Of a stretch of DNA of 15,110 nt, positions 8,092 to 15,110 are shown piece after piece (position 1 is the first letter of the stretch; each line of letters opens with the position of its first letter). Location: the NCBI GenBank assembly GCA_900546615.1, contig URDJ01000053.1, positions 1 through 15,110 on the forward strand, given 5' to 3'. A model generated the notes under the pieces. It was not told the origin of the DNA. It saw nothing but the letters and a program-made list of their open reading frames with translations, and did no database searches. Source of the stretch: an uncultured Eubacteriales bacterium (GTDB lineage Bacteria > Bacillota > Clostridia > Oscillospirales > Oscillospiraceae). Made by a program: the position numbers and the translations under genes.

Positions 8092-8983
8092 CCCTAAGGA
8101 GTTCATGGCCGAGTGCGACAGGCGGTACGCGGACAAGATAAAATGTGCAGCGGACATGATCGCGTCGAACCTCAAAAACAGCCCCATAGTCCTGCTCTCG
8201 GGGCCTTCGGGCAGCGGCAAGACGACGACGGCGCAGAAGATCGAGGAGGAGCTGACGAAGCGGGGCATCAGGACCTATGCCATCAGCATGGATAACTACT
8301 TCCGCACCGTCGACCCCGCCACCGCGCCCAGGGCAAAGGACGGCAGCATAGACTTTGAAAGCCCCAAATGCCTCGACATGGACCTGCTCAACGAGCATTT
8401 CACAAAGCTCGCCCGGGGCGAGAGGATACCCGTGCCGAAGTACGAGTTCGCCCGGCAGATGCGCGTGCTCGAGCCGTCCAAGACGCTCAAGCTCAGAAAG
8501 GACGAGATAGCCATCTTCGAGGGCATCCACGCCCTGAACGACGATATCACGGAAAAGCACCCGGAGGCGTTCAAGCTGTATATCTCCGCGCGCTCAAACG
8601 TGGAGTTCGAGGGCAAGGTGGTCTTCAAGGGCACCTGGATGCGGCTCGTGCGCAGGACGGTGCGCGACCAGCTTTTCCGCGCCTACGACCCGGCAAAGAC
8701 CATAGCGATGTGGGCGAACGTCCGCCGGGGCGAGAAACTCTATATAAGCCCCTTCAAGAACAAGGCGAACCTCATGCTGGACACGGCGCTGGAATATGAA
8801 CTGCCCGTCATGAACCACATAGCCACGGAGCTGTTCTCGTCGATACCCGAGGGCATAGAGCGCTATGATGAGCTGAAGACGGTGCTGCCGGCGATACAGC
8901 TGTTCGGGCACATAGACACCTCGCTGGTCGCGCCGGACTCGCTGGTGCGCGAGTTCATCGGCGGCGGCATCTACGAGCAGTGA
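8048..8983 (+). CDS. Nucleoside kinase, uridine kinase/phosphoribulokinase family
   Basis: This is a P-loop kinase of the Udk/PRK family, predicted to phosphorylate a nucleoside (uridine/cytidine-like) with a nucleoside triphosphate. Walker A is GPSGSGKTT (residues 52-60), followed by the family segments ISMDNYFRTVD, DFESPKCLDMDLLNEHF, FEGIHALND, RLVRRTVRDQLFRAYDPAKTI and a C-terminal LVREFIGGG. It matches the kinase half of the clostridial nucleoside kinase, but the N-terminal TGS/ThrRS-like extension found in ~550-residue relatives is absent; the protein is 311 residues. The ATG at 8048 is preferred, with GGGTGA at 8037-8042; an in-frame GTG at 8039 is less likely. It overlaps the preceding gene by 44 nt and the next by GTGA. 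True substrate is not known. Confidence 0.88.
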   Translation: MAFSLQEINYRTVADPKEFMAECDRRYADKIKCAADMIASNLKNSPIVLLSGPSGSGKTTTAQKIEEELTKRGIRTYAISMDNYFRTVDPATAPRAKDGSIDFESPKCLDMDLLNEHFTKLARGERIPVPKYEFARQMRVLEPSKTLKLRKDEIAIFEGIHALNDDITEKHPEAFKLYISARSNVEFEGKVVFKGTWMRLVRRTVRDQLFRAYDPAKTIAMWANVRRGEKLYISPFKNKANLMLDTALEYELPVMNHIATELFSSIPEGIERYDELKTVLPAIQLFGHIDTSLVAPDSLVREFIGGGIYEQ

Positions 8984-10191
8984 GGGCGGCGGTCATAGGC
9001 GCGGGCGCCTCGGGCATGACGGCGGCGCTCACGGCCTCCGGGCTGGGGCACGAGGTCACGGTCTTCGAGCGGCAGGCGCGCGTGGGCCGCAAGCTCATGG
9101 CCACCGGCAACGGCCGCTGCAACCTGACGAACACGGGCGCGGGGGCGGATAACTACCACGGCGAGGCGCCTGACTTCGTCCTGCCCGCGCTCCGGCGCTT
9201 CGGCGTGCGGGATACGCTGGACTTCTTCGGACGGCTGGGCCTGCTGACAAGGGAGGAATACGGCGGCCGGGTGTACCCGCTGTCGAACTCCGCCAACAGC
9301 GTCGTGGACGTGCTGCGCCAGGCGATGGACGCGGCAGGGATAAAGCTCGTCTGCGGCGACAGGGTGCGCGAGCTTTCGCGGCATGGCAGCGGATTCATGC
9401 TGGCGACGGAGAGCGGGGAGAAATGCTCCTTCGACGCTGTCGTCATGGCCTGCGGGGGCCTTGCCGGGGAAAAGCTCGGCGGCGGGCGCGACGGCTATGA
9501 ACTGCTCCGCGGCCTCGGCCACACGCGCACGGCGCTGCGCCCCGCGCTGGTGCAGATAACTACGGAGCCGATGTACCCGAGGTCGCTCAAGGGCATCAAG
9601 GCGGACTGCCGGCTGCGCCTGCGGCGCGGCGGGCGGGAGCTTGCCGCGAGCGAGGGCGAGGTCCTGTTCACGGAGACGGGGGTCTCCGGCCCCGCGGCCT
9701 TCGACATCTCGAGGAAGGTGTCGGAACAGGGCGACGCGAAATGCGAGCTGGAGCTGGACTTCCTGCGGGACTACAGCTTCACGGAGGCGCTCGACCACCT
9801 TAAACAGCGCGCTATCGCCGCTCCGGGGCTTCCCGCGGCGGAGCTGCTGACGGGCAGCGTGCATAACCGGCTGGGCCGGATGCTCATAAAATACGCGGCG
9901 CTGGACGCGGGCAAGGCCGTCGGGGAGCTGACGGGAGCCGAGCTGGAGCGGGCCGCCGGAGCCTGCAAGCGCTTCGTGCTGCCCGTGCGCGGCACGGAGG
10001 GCTTCGCGCAGGCGCAGGTGACGGCCGGTGGGATAAGGACGGCGGAGTTTCGCGCGGAAACGCTTGAGAGCCGGATAGTCCCGGGGCTTTTCGCCTGCGG
10101 CGAGGTACTGGATATCGACGCAGATTGCGGCGGTTACAACCTGCAATGGGCCTGGTCTAGCGGAAGACTCGCTGGCAGGCTCGGCAAATAG
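8980..10191 (+). CDS. HI0933/BaiN-family FAD-dependent oxidoreductase
   Basis: This 403-residue flavoprotein has the N-terminal dinucleotide fold VIGAGASG (Gly7, Gly9, Gly12) and the family hallmark GRKLMATGNGRCNLTN. The C-terminal FAD-contacting segment is GLFACGEVLDIDADCGGYNLQWAWSSGRLAG. The family (HI0933-like, also labelled YhiN, BaiN or aminoacetone-oxidase-like) is widespread and mostly uncharacterised; BaiN has been linked to bile acid dehydroxylation in Clostridium scindens. No other bai gene is present, so a bile-acid role should not be assumed. The start is GTG overlapping the kinase stop (GTGA at 8980-8983) with no clear Shine-Dalgarno, which points to translational coupling. The stop is 26 nt before the alpha-glucosidase start. 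Confidence 0.9.
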   Translation: MRAAVIGAGASGMTAALTASGLGHEVTVFERQARVGRKLMATGNGRCNLTNTGAGADNYHGEAPDFVLPALRRFGVRDTLDFFGRLGLLTREEYGGRVYPLSNSANSVVDVLRQAMDAAGIKLVCGDRVRELSRHGSGFMLATESGEKCSFDAVVMACGGLAGEKLGGGRDGYELLRGLGHTRTALRPALVQITTEPMYPRSLKGIKADCRLRLRRGGRELAASEGEVLFTETGVSGPAAFDISRKVSEQGDAKCELELDFLRDYSFTEALDHLKQRAIAAPGLPAAELLTGSVHNRLGRMLIKYAALDAGKAVGELTGAELERAAGACKRFVLPVRGTEGFAQAQVTAGGIRTAEFRAETLESRIVPGLFACGEVLDIDADCGGYNLQWAWSSGRLAGRLGK

Positions 10192-10217
10192 ACTCTGAAT
10201 GCCGGGAGGCTGACATT

Positions 10218-11885
10218 ATGAGCAGAAACGATTGGTATAAATCCATGGTTGTCTACCAGATCTGGCCGAGGAGCTTCTGCGACGGGAACGGCGACGGCAT
10301 CGGCGACCTCTGGGGCGTGCTGGGAAAGCTCGACTATATAAAGAGCCTGGGCGCGGACGCCATCTGGTTCTCGCCGCTCTATCCCTCGCCTAACGCCGAC
10401 TTCGGCTACGATGTCTCGGACTATAAGAACATAAACCCCGAGTACGGCGACCTCGAGGTCTTCAAGAAGGTTCTGGACGAGGCGCACGCACGCGGCCTGC
10501 GCGTCTTCATGGACCTTGTCGTGAACCACAGCTCGGACGAGCACGAATGGTTCAAAAAGAGCCGGGACGTACACAGCCCGTACCGGAGCTACTACTTCTG
10601 GCGGCGCGGGTCGAAGAACCGCTCGGGCGGCATAAAACCGCCGAACAACTGGGACAGCCTCTTTGAGGGCGGGGCCTGGGAGCTCGACGAGGACACGGGC
10701 GAGTACTACCTGCACATCTTCTCGAAGAAGCAGCCCGACCTGAACCATGATAACCCCGCCGTGCGCGAGGAGGTCAAGAGCATCATGCGCTTCTGGCTGG
10801 ACATGGGCGTGGACGGCTTCCGCGAGGATGTCATCACCTTCATTTCCAAGACGCCGGGCCTGCCGAGCGCCTATCCCAAGCTGCCGGCGGCGACTGGAAT
10901 GTCGAAGTACATGAACGGCCCGCATATACATGAATACCTGAGGGAATACCGCGCGGCAGCGGACGATTACGACTGCATGCTGCTCGGCGAGGGCACGAGG
11001 ATGAAACCCGAGGAGGCGCTGCCCTACCTCGAATCCGGTGAGCTGGACCTCATGTTCGGCTTTGCGCACATGGAGGCCGACTGCGTGATGACGGACTTCC
11101 TCCAGCGGCCCTTCAGCCTCAAAAAGCTCAAGCGCGCCTTCTCCGACTGGCAGGAGAAGCTGGCCGGGAAGGCCTGGAACGCGCTGTATATCGAAAACCA
11201 CGACCACCCGCGCATCATAAGCCGCTACGGCAGCGAGAGATACCGCACGGAGTCCGGCAAGATGCTGGCGGCGGCGTATATGCTGCTGCAGGGCACGCCC
11301 TTCATCTATCAGGGGCAGGAGATCGGCATGACGAACCTGCGCCTGCCGCGGCTCGACATGTACGTGGACGTGATGCTCAAAAACAACTGCCGCATAGCCT
11401 CGAAGATACTGCCGCAGTCGCTCATACTCAAGCTCGCGCAGAACTCCTGCCGCGACTCGGCGCGCACTCCCATGCAGTGGACGGGCGGCCCATGGGCGGG
11501 CTTTTCGGAGACGCGGCCCTGGTTCTATGTAAACGAGAACTACCGGGACGTAAACGTCGAGGTCGAGGAAAAGGATGAGGATTCGCTTTTGAACTTCTAT
11601 CGCGAGCTTATCGCCTTCCGCAAGGCCGAGCCGCTCGTGATGGAGGGCGAGTATAAGGAACATCTGAAGCAAAGCCCGAACTTCTATGTCTACTCGCGCG
11701 AGGCAGGCGGGCGCAGGCTGCTGGTCATCTGCTCCTTCGCGGACAAGGAGACCTATTTCACCTGTCCCGAGGGCTTCGACCTCGCAAGCGGCAGGCTGGT
11801 GCTGAAGAACCACGAGCTCAATGTGGTAGTGAACAATCAGTTCACCGCCCGGCCATATGAGCTGCGGGTGTATCTGTTCGAATAA
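10218..11885 (+). CDS. GH13 alpha-glucosidase, oligo-1,6-glucosidase-like
   Basis: This is a cytoplasmic glycoside hydrolase of family 13 (555 residues, no signal peptide), likely releasing glucose from short alpha-glucosides. The N-terminus WYKSMVVYQIWPRSFCDGNGDGIGDL is typical of the subfamily. Conserved regions: DLVVNH; GVDGFREDVI with nucleophile Asp204; LLGEGTRM with acid/base Glu258; ENHDHPR with Asp329. Valine directly after the nucleophile (Val205) is associated in this subfamily with alpha-1,6 preference, so isomaltose-type substrates are favoured over maltose; this is inference. Glu203 replaces the more usual Met. Trehalose-6-phosphate hydrolase is an alternative, but no PTS gene is nearby. 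The ATG has GGGAGG at 10204-10209. It is the last gene of the run before a hairpin terminator and has no transporter or regulator beside it. Confidence 0.92.
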   Translation: MSRNDWYKSMVVYQIWPRSFCDGNGDGIGDLWGVLGKLDYIKSLGADAIWFSPLYPSPNADFGYDVSDYKNINPEYGDLEVFKKVLDEAHARGLRVFMDLVVNHSSDEHEWFKKSRDVHSPYRSYYFWRRGSKNRSGGIKPPNNWDSLFEGGAWELDEDTGEYYLHIFSKKQPDLNHDNPAVREEVKSIMRFWLDMGVDGFREDVITFISKTPGLPSAYPKLPAATGMSKYMNGPHIHEYLREYRAAADDYDCMLLGEGTRMKPEEALPYLESGELDLMFGFAHMEADCVMTDFLQRPFSLKKLKRAFSDWQEKLAGKAWNALYIENHDHPRIISRYGSERYRTESGKMLAAAYMLLQGTPFIYQGQEIGMTNLRLPRLDMYVDVMLKNNCRIASKILPQSLILKLAQNSCRDSARTPMQWTGGPWAGFSETRPWFYVNENYRDVNVEVEEKDEDSLLNFYRELIAFRKAEPLVMEGEYKEHLKQSPNFYVYSREAGGRRLLVICSFADKETYFTCPEGFDLASGRLVLKNHELNVVVNNQFTARPYELRVYLFE

Positions 11886-11901
11886 AATATTCTCCACGAC
11901 A

Positions 11902-11945
11902 CGGAAAAACCCACGGAGGGCAGCTGCTTTCCCGTGGGTTTTCCG
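11902..11945. terminator. Terminator-like hairpin after the alpha-glucosidase, possibly bidirectional
   Basis: CCCACGG (11910-11916) pairs with CCGTGGG (11932-11938). The stem is extended by the flanking A-run (11905-11909) and TTTT (11939-11942), plus CGG/CCG, with one bulged A. The loop contains the palindrome GCAGCTGC. The core stem is followed by TTTT on the + strand and by TTTTT on the - strand. It starts 17 nt after the glucosidase stop and separates it from the sigma factor. Confidence 0.75.
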
Positions 11946-11970
11946 CACATTGCGTGTATTATAGGGTGAA

Positions 11971-11976
11971 GGGAGG
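11971..11976 (+). promoter_or_regulatory. Ribosome binding site of the sigma factor gene
   Basis: GGGAGG lies 7 nt before the GTG at 11984. This decides the start over the in-frame GTG at 11954, which has no Shine-Dalgarno and would add unconserved residues. Confidence 0.75.
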
Positions 11977-11983
11977 CGCGGCG

Positions 11984-12514
11984 GTGACAGACAGCGAGAT
12001 TGCAAGGCTCATGAAGGCCGGGGACGAGCGGGGCGCGGAAGAGCTGCTCCGGCGCTTCGGCGCGCTCATCCGCTATGTCGCTGCGCCCATCCTGCCCGAC
12101 GAGCGCGACCGCGAGGACTGTCTCTCCGAGGTGCTTATGCGTGCCTGGGAGGGGATCGGCAACTACGATGAGGCCCGGGGCAGCCTCAGGGCCTGGCTCA
12201 CAGCCATCGCAAGGAATACGGCTCTCAACCGTCTGCGCACCTCGAAGCCCGCGGACCCGGAGGGCGGCCCGGAGAACACCCGGCCCGGACCGGAGGAGGA
12301 GCTTATAAGGCGCGAGGAGCTGAGCGAGCTGCGCCGGGCCATCTCCGCTCTCAAGCCCGCGGAACGGCAGTTGGTCTACAGGAAATACTACTACATGCAG
12401 CCCATATCCCAGATAGCCGCCGAGACGGGGCTGAGCCTTCGGGCGGTGGAGGGCAGACTGTACCGCATACGAAAGCAGCTCGGCAGAGCCTTGGGAGGTG
12501 AGCGAAATGGATGA
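11984..12514 (+). CDS. ECF-type sigma-70 family RNA polymerase sigma factor
   Basis: This is a small alternative sigma factor of 176 residues that would direct RNA polymerase to a dedicated promoter set. Region 2 (about residues 16-86) includes LRRFGALIRYVAAPILPDERDREDCLSEVLMRAWEGI and LRAWLTAIARNTALNRLR, the -10-recognition and core-binding part. A ~25-residue Gly/Pro/Glu-rich linker follows. Region 4 (about 112-168) includes ALKPAERQLVYRKYYYMQPISQIAAETGLSLRAVEGRLYRIRKQL, a helix-turn-helix for the -35 element. The start is GTG. It follows a terminator-like hairpin, so it is probably a separate transcription unit. It overlaps the next gene by 8 nt; such pairs usually encode an ECF sigma factor and its anti-sigma partner. 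Target promoters and inducing signal are not visible. Confidence 0.92.
   Translation: MTDSEIARLMKAGDERGAEELLRRFGALIRYVAAPILPDERDREDCLSEVLMRAWEGIGNYDEARGSLRAWLTAIARNTALNRLRTSKPADPEGGPENTRPGPEEELIRREELSELRRAISALKPAERQLVYRKYYYMQPISQIAAETGLSLRAVEGRLYRIRKQLGRALGGERNG
12493..12498 (+). promoter_or_regulatory. Ribosome binding site of the membrane protein gene
   Basis: GGGAGG inside the 3' end of the sigma factor gene lies 8 nt before the ATG at 12507. It favours this start over the in-frame GTG at 12498, which overlaps the site itself. Confidence 0.75.
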
Positions 12515-13841
12515 CAGGCGGCTCGATTCCCTGCTGGACGAGGCCGTAGCCGACGCGCCGCCGGAGGATGTGGCGGACAGGGTGAATCCGTGGCGCAGGT
12601 CCTTCGCGTTCATCATCTGGGGACTGGTGCTGAGCACCCTGAGCTTTAATTTTTACGGCCTCAACTACATCCTGCCCTACGCCGGTGCGGCGCTTCTGCT
12701 CCTGGGCTTCCGCCCGCTCAGGCGCGACAACGGCTTTTTCCGCGCGGCTTTCGCGCTCTGCGTCCTGCGCTTTGGTCTGTCCTGCGCCGCACTTTTTGCG
12801 GGCAGCAGCCTCGTGCGCCTGGGAGGGCTGGAAACTGCGTATCTTGTGCTGATGACAGCTTCCGCCTTCCTGATGCTCGTCTGCTTCTGGCTGGGGGTGC
12901 TGAAGGCACAGGAGCGGGCCGGCGCACCGCGTAAGGCGGCTGCGGGCGGCTGGCTGGTGCTATGGTACCTGCTGCTCGTCGGCTCCGCTCTGGCTGGCGG
13001 CGGGGCGCTCTCGGCGCTTGTGCTGCTTGGGGCGTTCGCCGGCATCCTCGCTTCGCTCCGCGCGCTCTCTAAAAGGCTGGACGACGCGGGCTACGCCATC
13101 AGTCCCATCCCCGCACGGCTCGGCGACCGGGGGCTTGGGCTTCTGCTGCTCGGTCTCGGCCTTGCCATCTTCCTCGTCGGGAACCTCGGCTTCGGCAAGT
13201 ACCGCATGGACTGGGCACCTGCGCCGGAGCGCGGGCCGGAGGCAGAGGCCGTCGCGCAGGAGCTGGCCGGACTGGGCTTCCCGGAGCACGTGCTCGCGGA
13301 CATGTCGGATGCGGACATACTCGCCTGCGCGGGCGCGGAGACGGTGAAGGCCCAGGAGACACAGCAGTCGGACGGGCAGAGGCTGGATACCTCGGTCATC
13401 GCCTGCCTCTCAAACGGCGGCGTGTTCGTCCTGCACCACTTTGTATGGGACGACGGCGTCTTTCTGCCTGGCACGCAAAGCGCGCGTTTTGTGAGCCCCT
13501 ACGCCGATTTCGGCTGGAAAGACGCGGTCGCAGAGCCGCACGGCCTGCTGTTGTACACGGACAGCGGCGAAAATTACACGGCCGCGCCGATAGAGAGCGA
13601 GCTGCTGCCCGAGGAGGGCGACAGCGTGCGCATCTTCGGTTGGTCTTTCCCCTGTGGCGCAGTCGCGGCGAGGGGCTATTTCTGCTGCGTCACCGCCGAA
13701 CCGGGCTATTTCGGCGCGGCGAACTACAGCTGGCAGTGCCGCCTGTTCCAATTGCCCTGTCTGAGCGCCAGCGAGAACGCGCGCCTCGGCCTCTCCGGCA
13801 GCGATGCGTTTGAGCAGTGCTGGGTGAACATCCTGTTTTGA
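12507..13841 (+). CDS. Polytopic membrane protein, candidate anti-sigma factor/sensor
   Basis: I do not recognise a named family. The 444 residues begin with a ~32-residue acidic/charged segment (MDDRRLDSLLDEAVADAPPEDVADRV, then NPWRR) that could be cytoplasmic and bind the sigma factor. Hydrophobic segments follow at roughly 33-50, 51-68, 78-100, 108-132, 148-164, 165-185 and 207-227. Seven crossings with the positive NPWRR motif inside would put the C-terminal ~215 residues outside the cell. That domain has eight cysteines (274, 300, 383, 393, 394, 411, 418, 438) and a short motif LGFPEHVLADMSDADIL (256-272). The gene overlaps the sigma gene by 8 nt, so the two are co-translated. Anti-sigma function is inferred from position and topology; no ZAS/RsiW zinc motif is visible. 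Confidence 0.8.
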   Translation: MDDRRLDSLLDEAVADAPPEDVADRVNPWRRSFAFIIWGLVLSTLSFNFYGLNYILPYAGAALLLLGFRPLRRDNGFFRAAFALCVLRFGLSCAALFAGSSLVRLGGLETAYLVLMTASAFLMLVCFWLGVLKAQERAGAPRKAAAGGWLVLWYLLLVGSALAGGGALSALVLLGAFAGILASLRALSKRLDDAGYAISPIPARLGDRGLGLLLLGLGLAIFLVGNLGFGKYRMDWAPAPERGPEAEAVAQELAGLGFPEHVLADMSDADILACAGAETVKAQETQQSDGQRLDTSVIACLSNGGVFVLHHFVWDDGVFLPGTQSARFVSPYADFGWKDAVAEPHGLLLYTDSGENYTAAPIESELLPEEGDSVRIFGWSFPCGAVAARGYFCCVTAEPGYFGAANYSWQCRLFQLPCLSASENARLGLSGSDAFEQCWVNILF

Positions 13842-13910
13842 AAGCAGGACCCCGTCCCTTGTGCGATCCCCGCTTCTCAGAGACTGCGGAGGAGATGACG
13901 ACACATTCGC

Positions 13911-13961
13911 ATCGACGACGTCAGTCGATATTTCAAATAGACGCCGCCCCAGAGGGGCGGC
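13911..13961. other. Two small inverted repeats upstream of the convergent terminator
   Basis: ATCGAC (13911-13916) pairs with GTCGAT (13924-13929) around a 7-nt loop. GCCGCCCC (13943-13950) pairs with GGGGCGGC (13954-13961) around AGA. A T/C-rich run (CACTTCCTTATTCTCCTTT) follows the second hairpin, which could contribute to ending the sigma/membrane-protein transcript. The rest of the 213-nt gap from 13842 to 14054 holds no gene. Confidence 0.45.
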
Positions 13962-13984
13962 CACTTCCTTATTCTCCTTTGAAC

Positions 13985-14029
13985 AAAAGCCCCTCCTGTA
14001 CGCTTCTTCAGCACACAGGAGGGGCTTTT
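13985..14029. terminator. Bidirectional intrinsic terminator between convergent genes
   Basis: AAAAGCCCCTCCTGT (13985-13999) is perfectly complementary to ACAGGAGGGGCTTTT (14015-14029), a 15-bp stem with a 15-nt loop. The stem carries A and T tracts at its ends, so it can work for both strands. It sits between the + strand membrane protein gene and the - strand proS. Confidence 0.9.
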
Positions 14030-14054
14030 CGCTTTCAATGACCGGGGCAAAAAC

Positions 14055-15110
14055 TTAATACGCCACGCCCCAGACGACCATCTTCTTCGCCGCGCGGCCG
14101 CAGACCGGGCAGGTGTCGCCCAGGTGCTCCTGCTCGAAGGGCATACAGCGGCTCGATACGCCCGCCAGCTCCTTCATCTTCAACTCGCAGGCCTCGTCCC
14201 CGCACCACATGGTCTTCACAAAACCGCCGCCGCGGTTCTCGATGACGTCCTTCACCTCGTCCACCGTCGTCGCGGTATAGGTGTGCTCGTCCAGGTTGCG
14301 CTTCGCCTTGTCGAACAGGCCCTGCTGCACCGCCTCGAGCAGCTTCGGCACCTCGGTCTCCAGCGCGTCGAGCGCCACCGTGACCTTCTCGCCATTGTCC
14401 CTGCGCGCCGCGACGCAGACGCCCGCCTCGATATCGCGCGGGCCAAGCTCGAGACGCAGGGGCACGCCCTTCATCTCCCACTCGGCAAACTTCCAGCCCG
14501 GGGAGTTGTCCGAAAAATCGCCCTTCACGCGGATGCCCGCAGCCTTGAGCCGCTCCACGACCTTCTCCGCGGCCTCCGTCACGCCCGGCTTGTGCGCCGC
14601 TATCGGCAGCACGATGACCTGTATGGGCGCGATCCTCGGCGGGAGCACCAGACCGTTGTTGTCGCCGTGCGTCATGATGATGCCGCCTATTATCCTCGTC
14701 GACATGCCCCAGCTCGTCTCGTGCGGGCTGCGCAGCTTGTTCTCCTTGTCCGAGAACGTGATATTGAAGGCCTTGGCAAAGCCGTCGCCGAAATAGTGGC
14801 TCGTGCCCGACTGCAAAGCCTTCCGGTCGTGCATCATGCACTCTATCGTGTAGGTGTTCTCCGCGCCGGCGAACTTCTCCTTCTCGGTCTTGTCGCCCCT
14901 TATGACCGGCATGGCCAGCCAGTTCTCGCAGATGTCGGCGTATATCTCCAGCATCCTGAGCGTCTCCTCCCGCGCCTCCTCCTCGGTGGCGTGGATGGTG
15001 TGGCCCTCCTGCCAGAGGAACTCGCGCCCGCGCAGGAAGGGGCGCGTCGTTTTCTCCCAGCGCAGCACGCTGCACCACTGGTTGTAGAGGCAGGGCAGGT
15101 CGCGCCAGGA
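14055..15110 (-). CDS. proS: Prolyl-tRNA synthetase, archaeal/eukaryote-type, 3' part (start lies right of the window)
   Basis: ProS joins proline to tRNA-Pro using ATP. The frame stays open to the right edge, beginning SWRDLPCLYNQWCSVLRWE, so the N-terminal ~125 residues of a ~475-residue protein lie outside; 351 residues are seen. Class II motif 2 is RWEKTTRPFLRGREFLWQEGH; motif 3 lies in MTHGDNNGLVLPPRIAP. Anticodon-binding and C-terminal zinc-type domains follow. The C-terminal domain has cysteines in the pattern CGDEAC then CPVCG. The protein ends in Tyr (GVAY), as the Thermus thermophilus type does, where this residue approaches the active site. There is no long editing insertion between motifs 2 and 3, which sets it apart from the E. 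coli type. It converges on the sigma/membrane-protein unit and shares its terminator. Confidence 0.96.
   Translation of the reverse strand, partial: SWRDLPCLYNQWCSVLRWEKTTRPFLRGREFLWQEGHTIHATEEEAREETLRMLEIYADICENWLAMPVIRGDKTEKEKFAGAENTYTIECMMHDRKALQSGTSHYFGDGFAKAFNITFSDKENKLRSPHETSWGMSTRIIGGIIMTHGDNNGLVLPPRIAPIQVIVLPIAAHKPGVTEAAEKVVERLKAAGIRVKGDFSDNSPGWKFAEWEMKGVPLRLELGPRDIEAGVCVAARRDNGEKVTVALDALETEVPKLLEAVQQGLFDKAKRNLDEHTYTATTVDEVKDVIENRGGGFVKTMWCGDEACELKMKELAGVSSRCMPFEQEHLGDTCPVCGRAAKKMVVWGVAY

Noticed and set aside
8980..10191. Naming the flavoprotein baiN and inferring bile acid metabolism
   Set aside because: The family is broad, and no other bai gene is in the window.
11934..11962. Possible promoter for the sigma factor, with TATTAT at 11957-11962 as the -10
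   Set aside because: The -35 position (about 11934-11939, GTGGGT) does not match TTGACA, and no ECF-like GGAAC element is present; the -10 match alone is too weak.
13817..14041. Small + strand open frame across the terminator region
   Set aside because: It overlaps the end of the membrane protein gene, runs through two hairpins including the terminator, and has no ribosome binding site or recognisable product.

Overview
The window is 15.1 kb of GC-rich bacterial chromosome with strong AGGAGG-type ribosome binding sites and a gene set typical of a high-GC anaerobic Firmicute (class Clostridia; an Oscillospirales-like gut bacterium is my best guess). The taxonomic inference rests on the HemZ-type radical SAM protein, the clostridial-style nucleoside kinase, the archaeal/eukaryote-type prolyl-tRNA synthetase and the sigma factor/membrane protein pair. 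I see no tRNA, rRNA, CRISPR array, transposase or phage gene. Codon use looks uniform from gene to gene, with one oddity: ATA is a common isoleucine codon despite the high GC.

Layout: the left edge holds the 3' part of proB, overlapping proA. A 372-base gene-free interval follows. It is packed with hairpins and bounded by two inverted copies of a roughly 28-30 nt palindromic repeat. Then come proC, a full-length biotin-dependent pyruvate carboxylase (pyc), a HemZ-type radical SAM protein, a uridine-kinase-family nucleoside kinase, a HI0933/BaiN-type flavoprotein and a GH13 alpha-glucosidase. From proC to the glucosidase the genes are on the + strand and tightly packed (gaps of 23 and 26 nt, other junctions overlapping), so they are probably co-transcribed. 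The run ends at a hairpin with A and T tracts near 11902-11945.

A separate two-gene unit follows: an ECF-type sigma factor and an overlapping gene for a polytopic membrane protein with a large predicted extracytoplasmic C-terminal domain, best read as its candidate anti-sigma factor/sensor. It ends at a strong bidirectional terminator (13985-14029), shared with the convergent - strand proS gene that runs off the right edge.

Metabolically, proB, proA and proC make proline from glutamate, pyc supplies oxaloacetate and so carbon toward glutamate, and proS charges tRNA-Pro with the product. The remaining genes have no obvious link to proline. The least described parts are the sigma/membrane-protein pair and the repeat-bounded hairpin interval between proA and proC.
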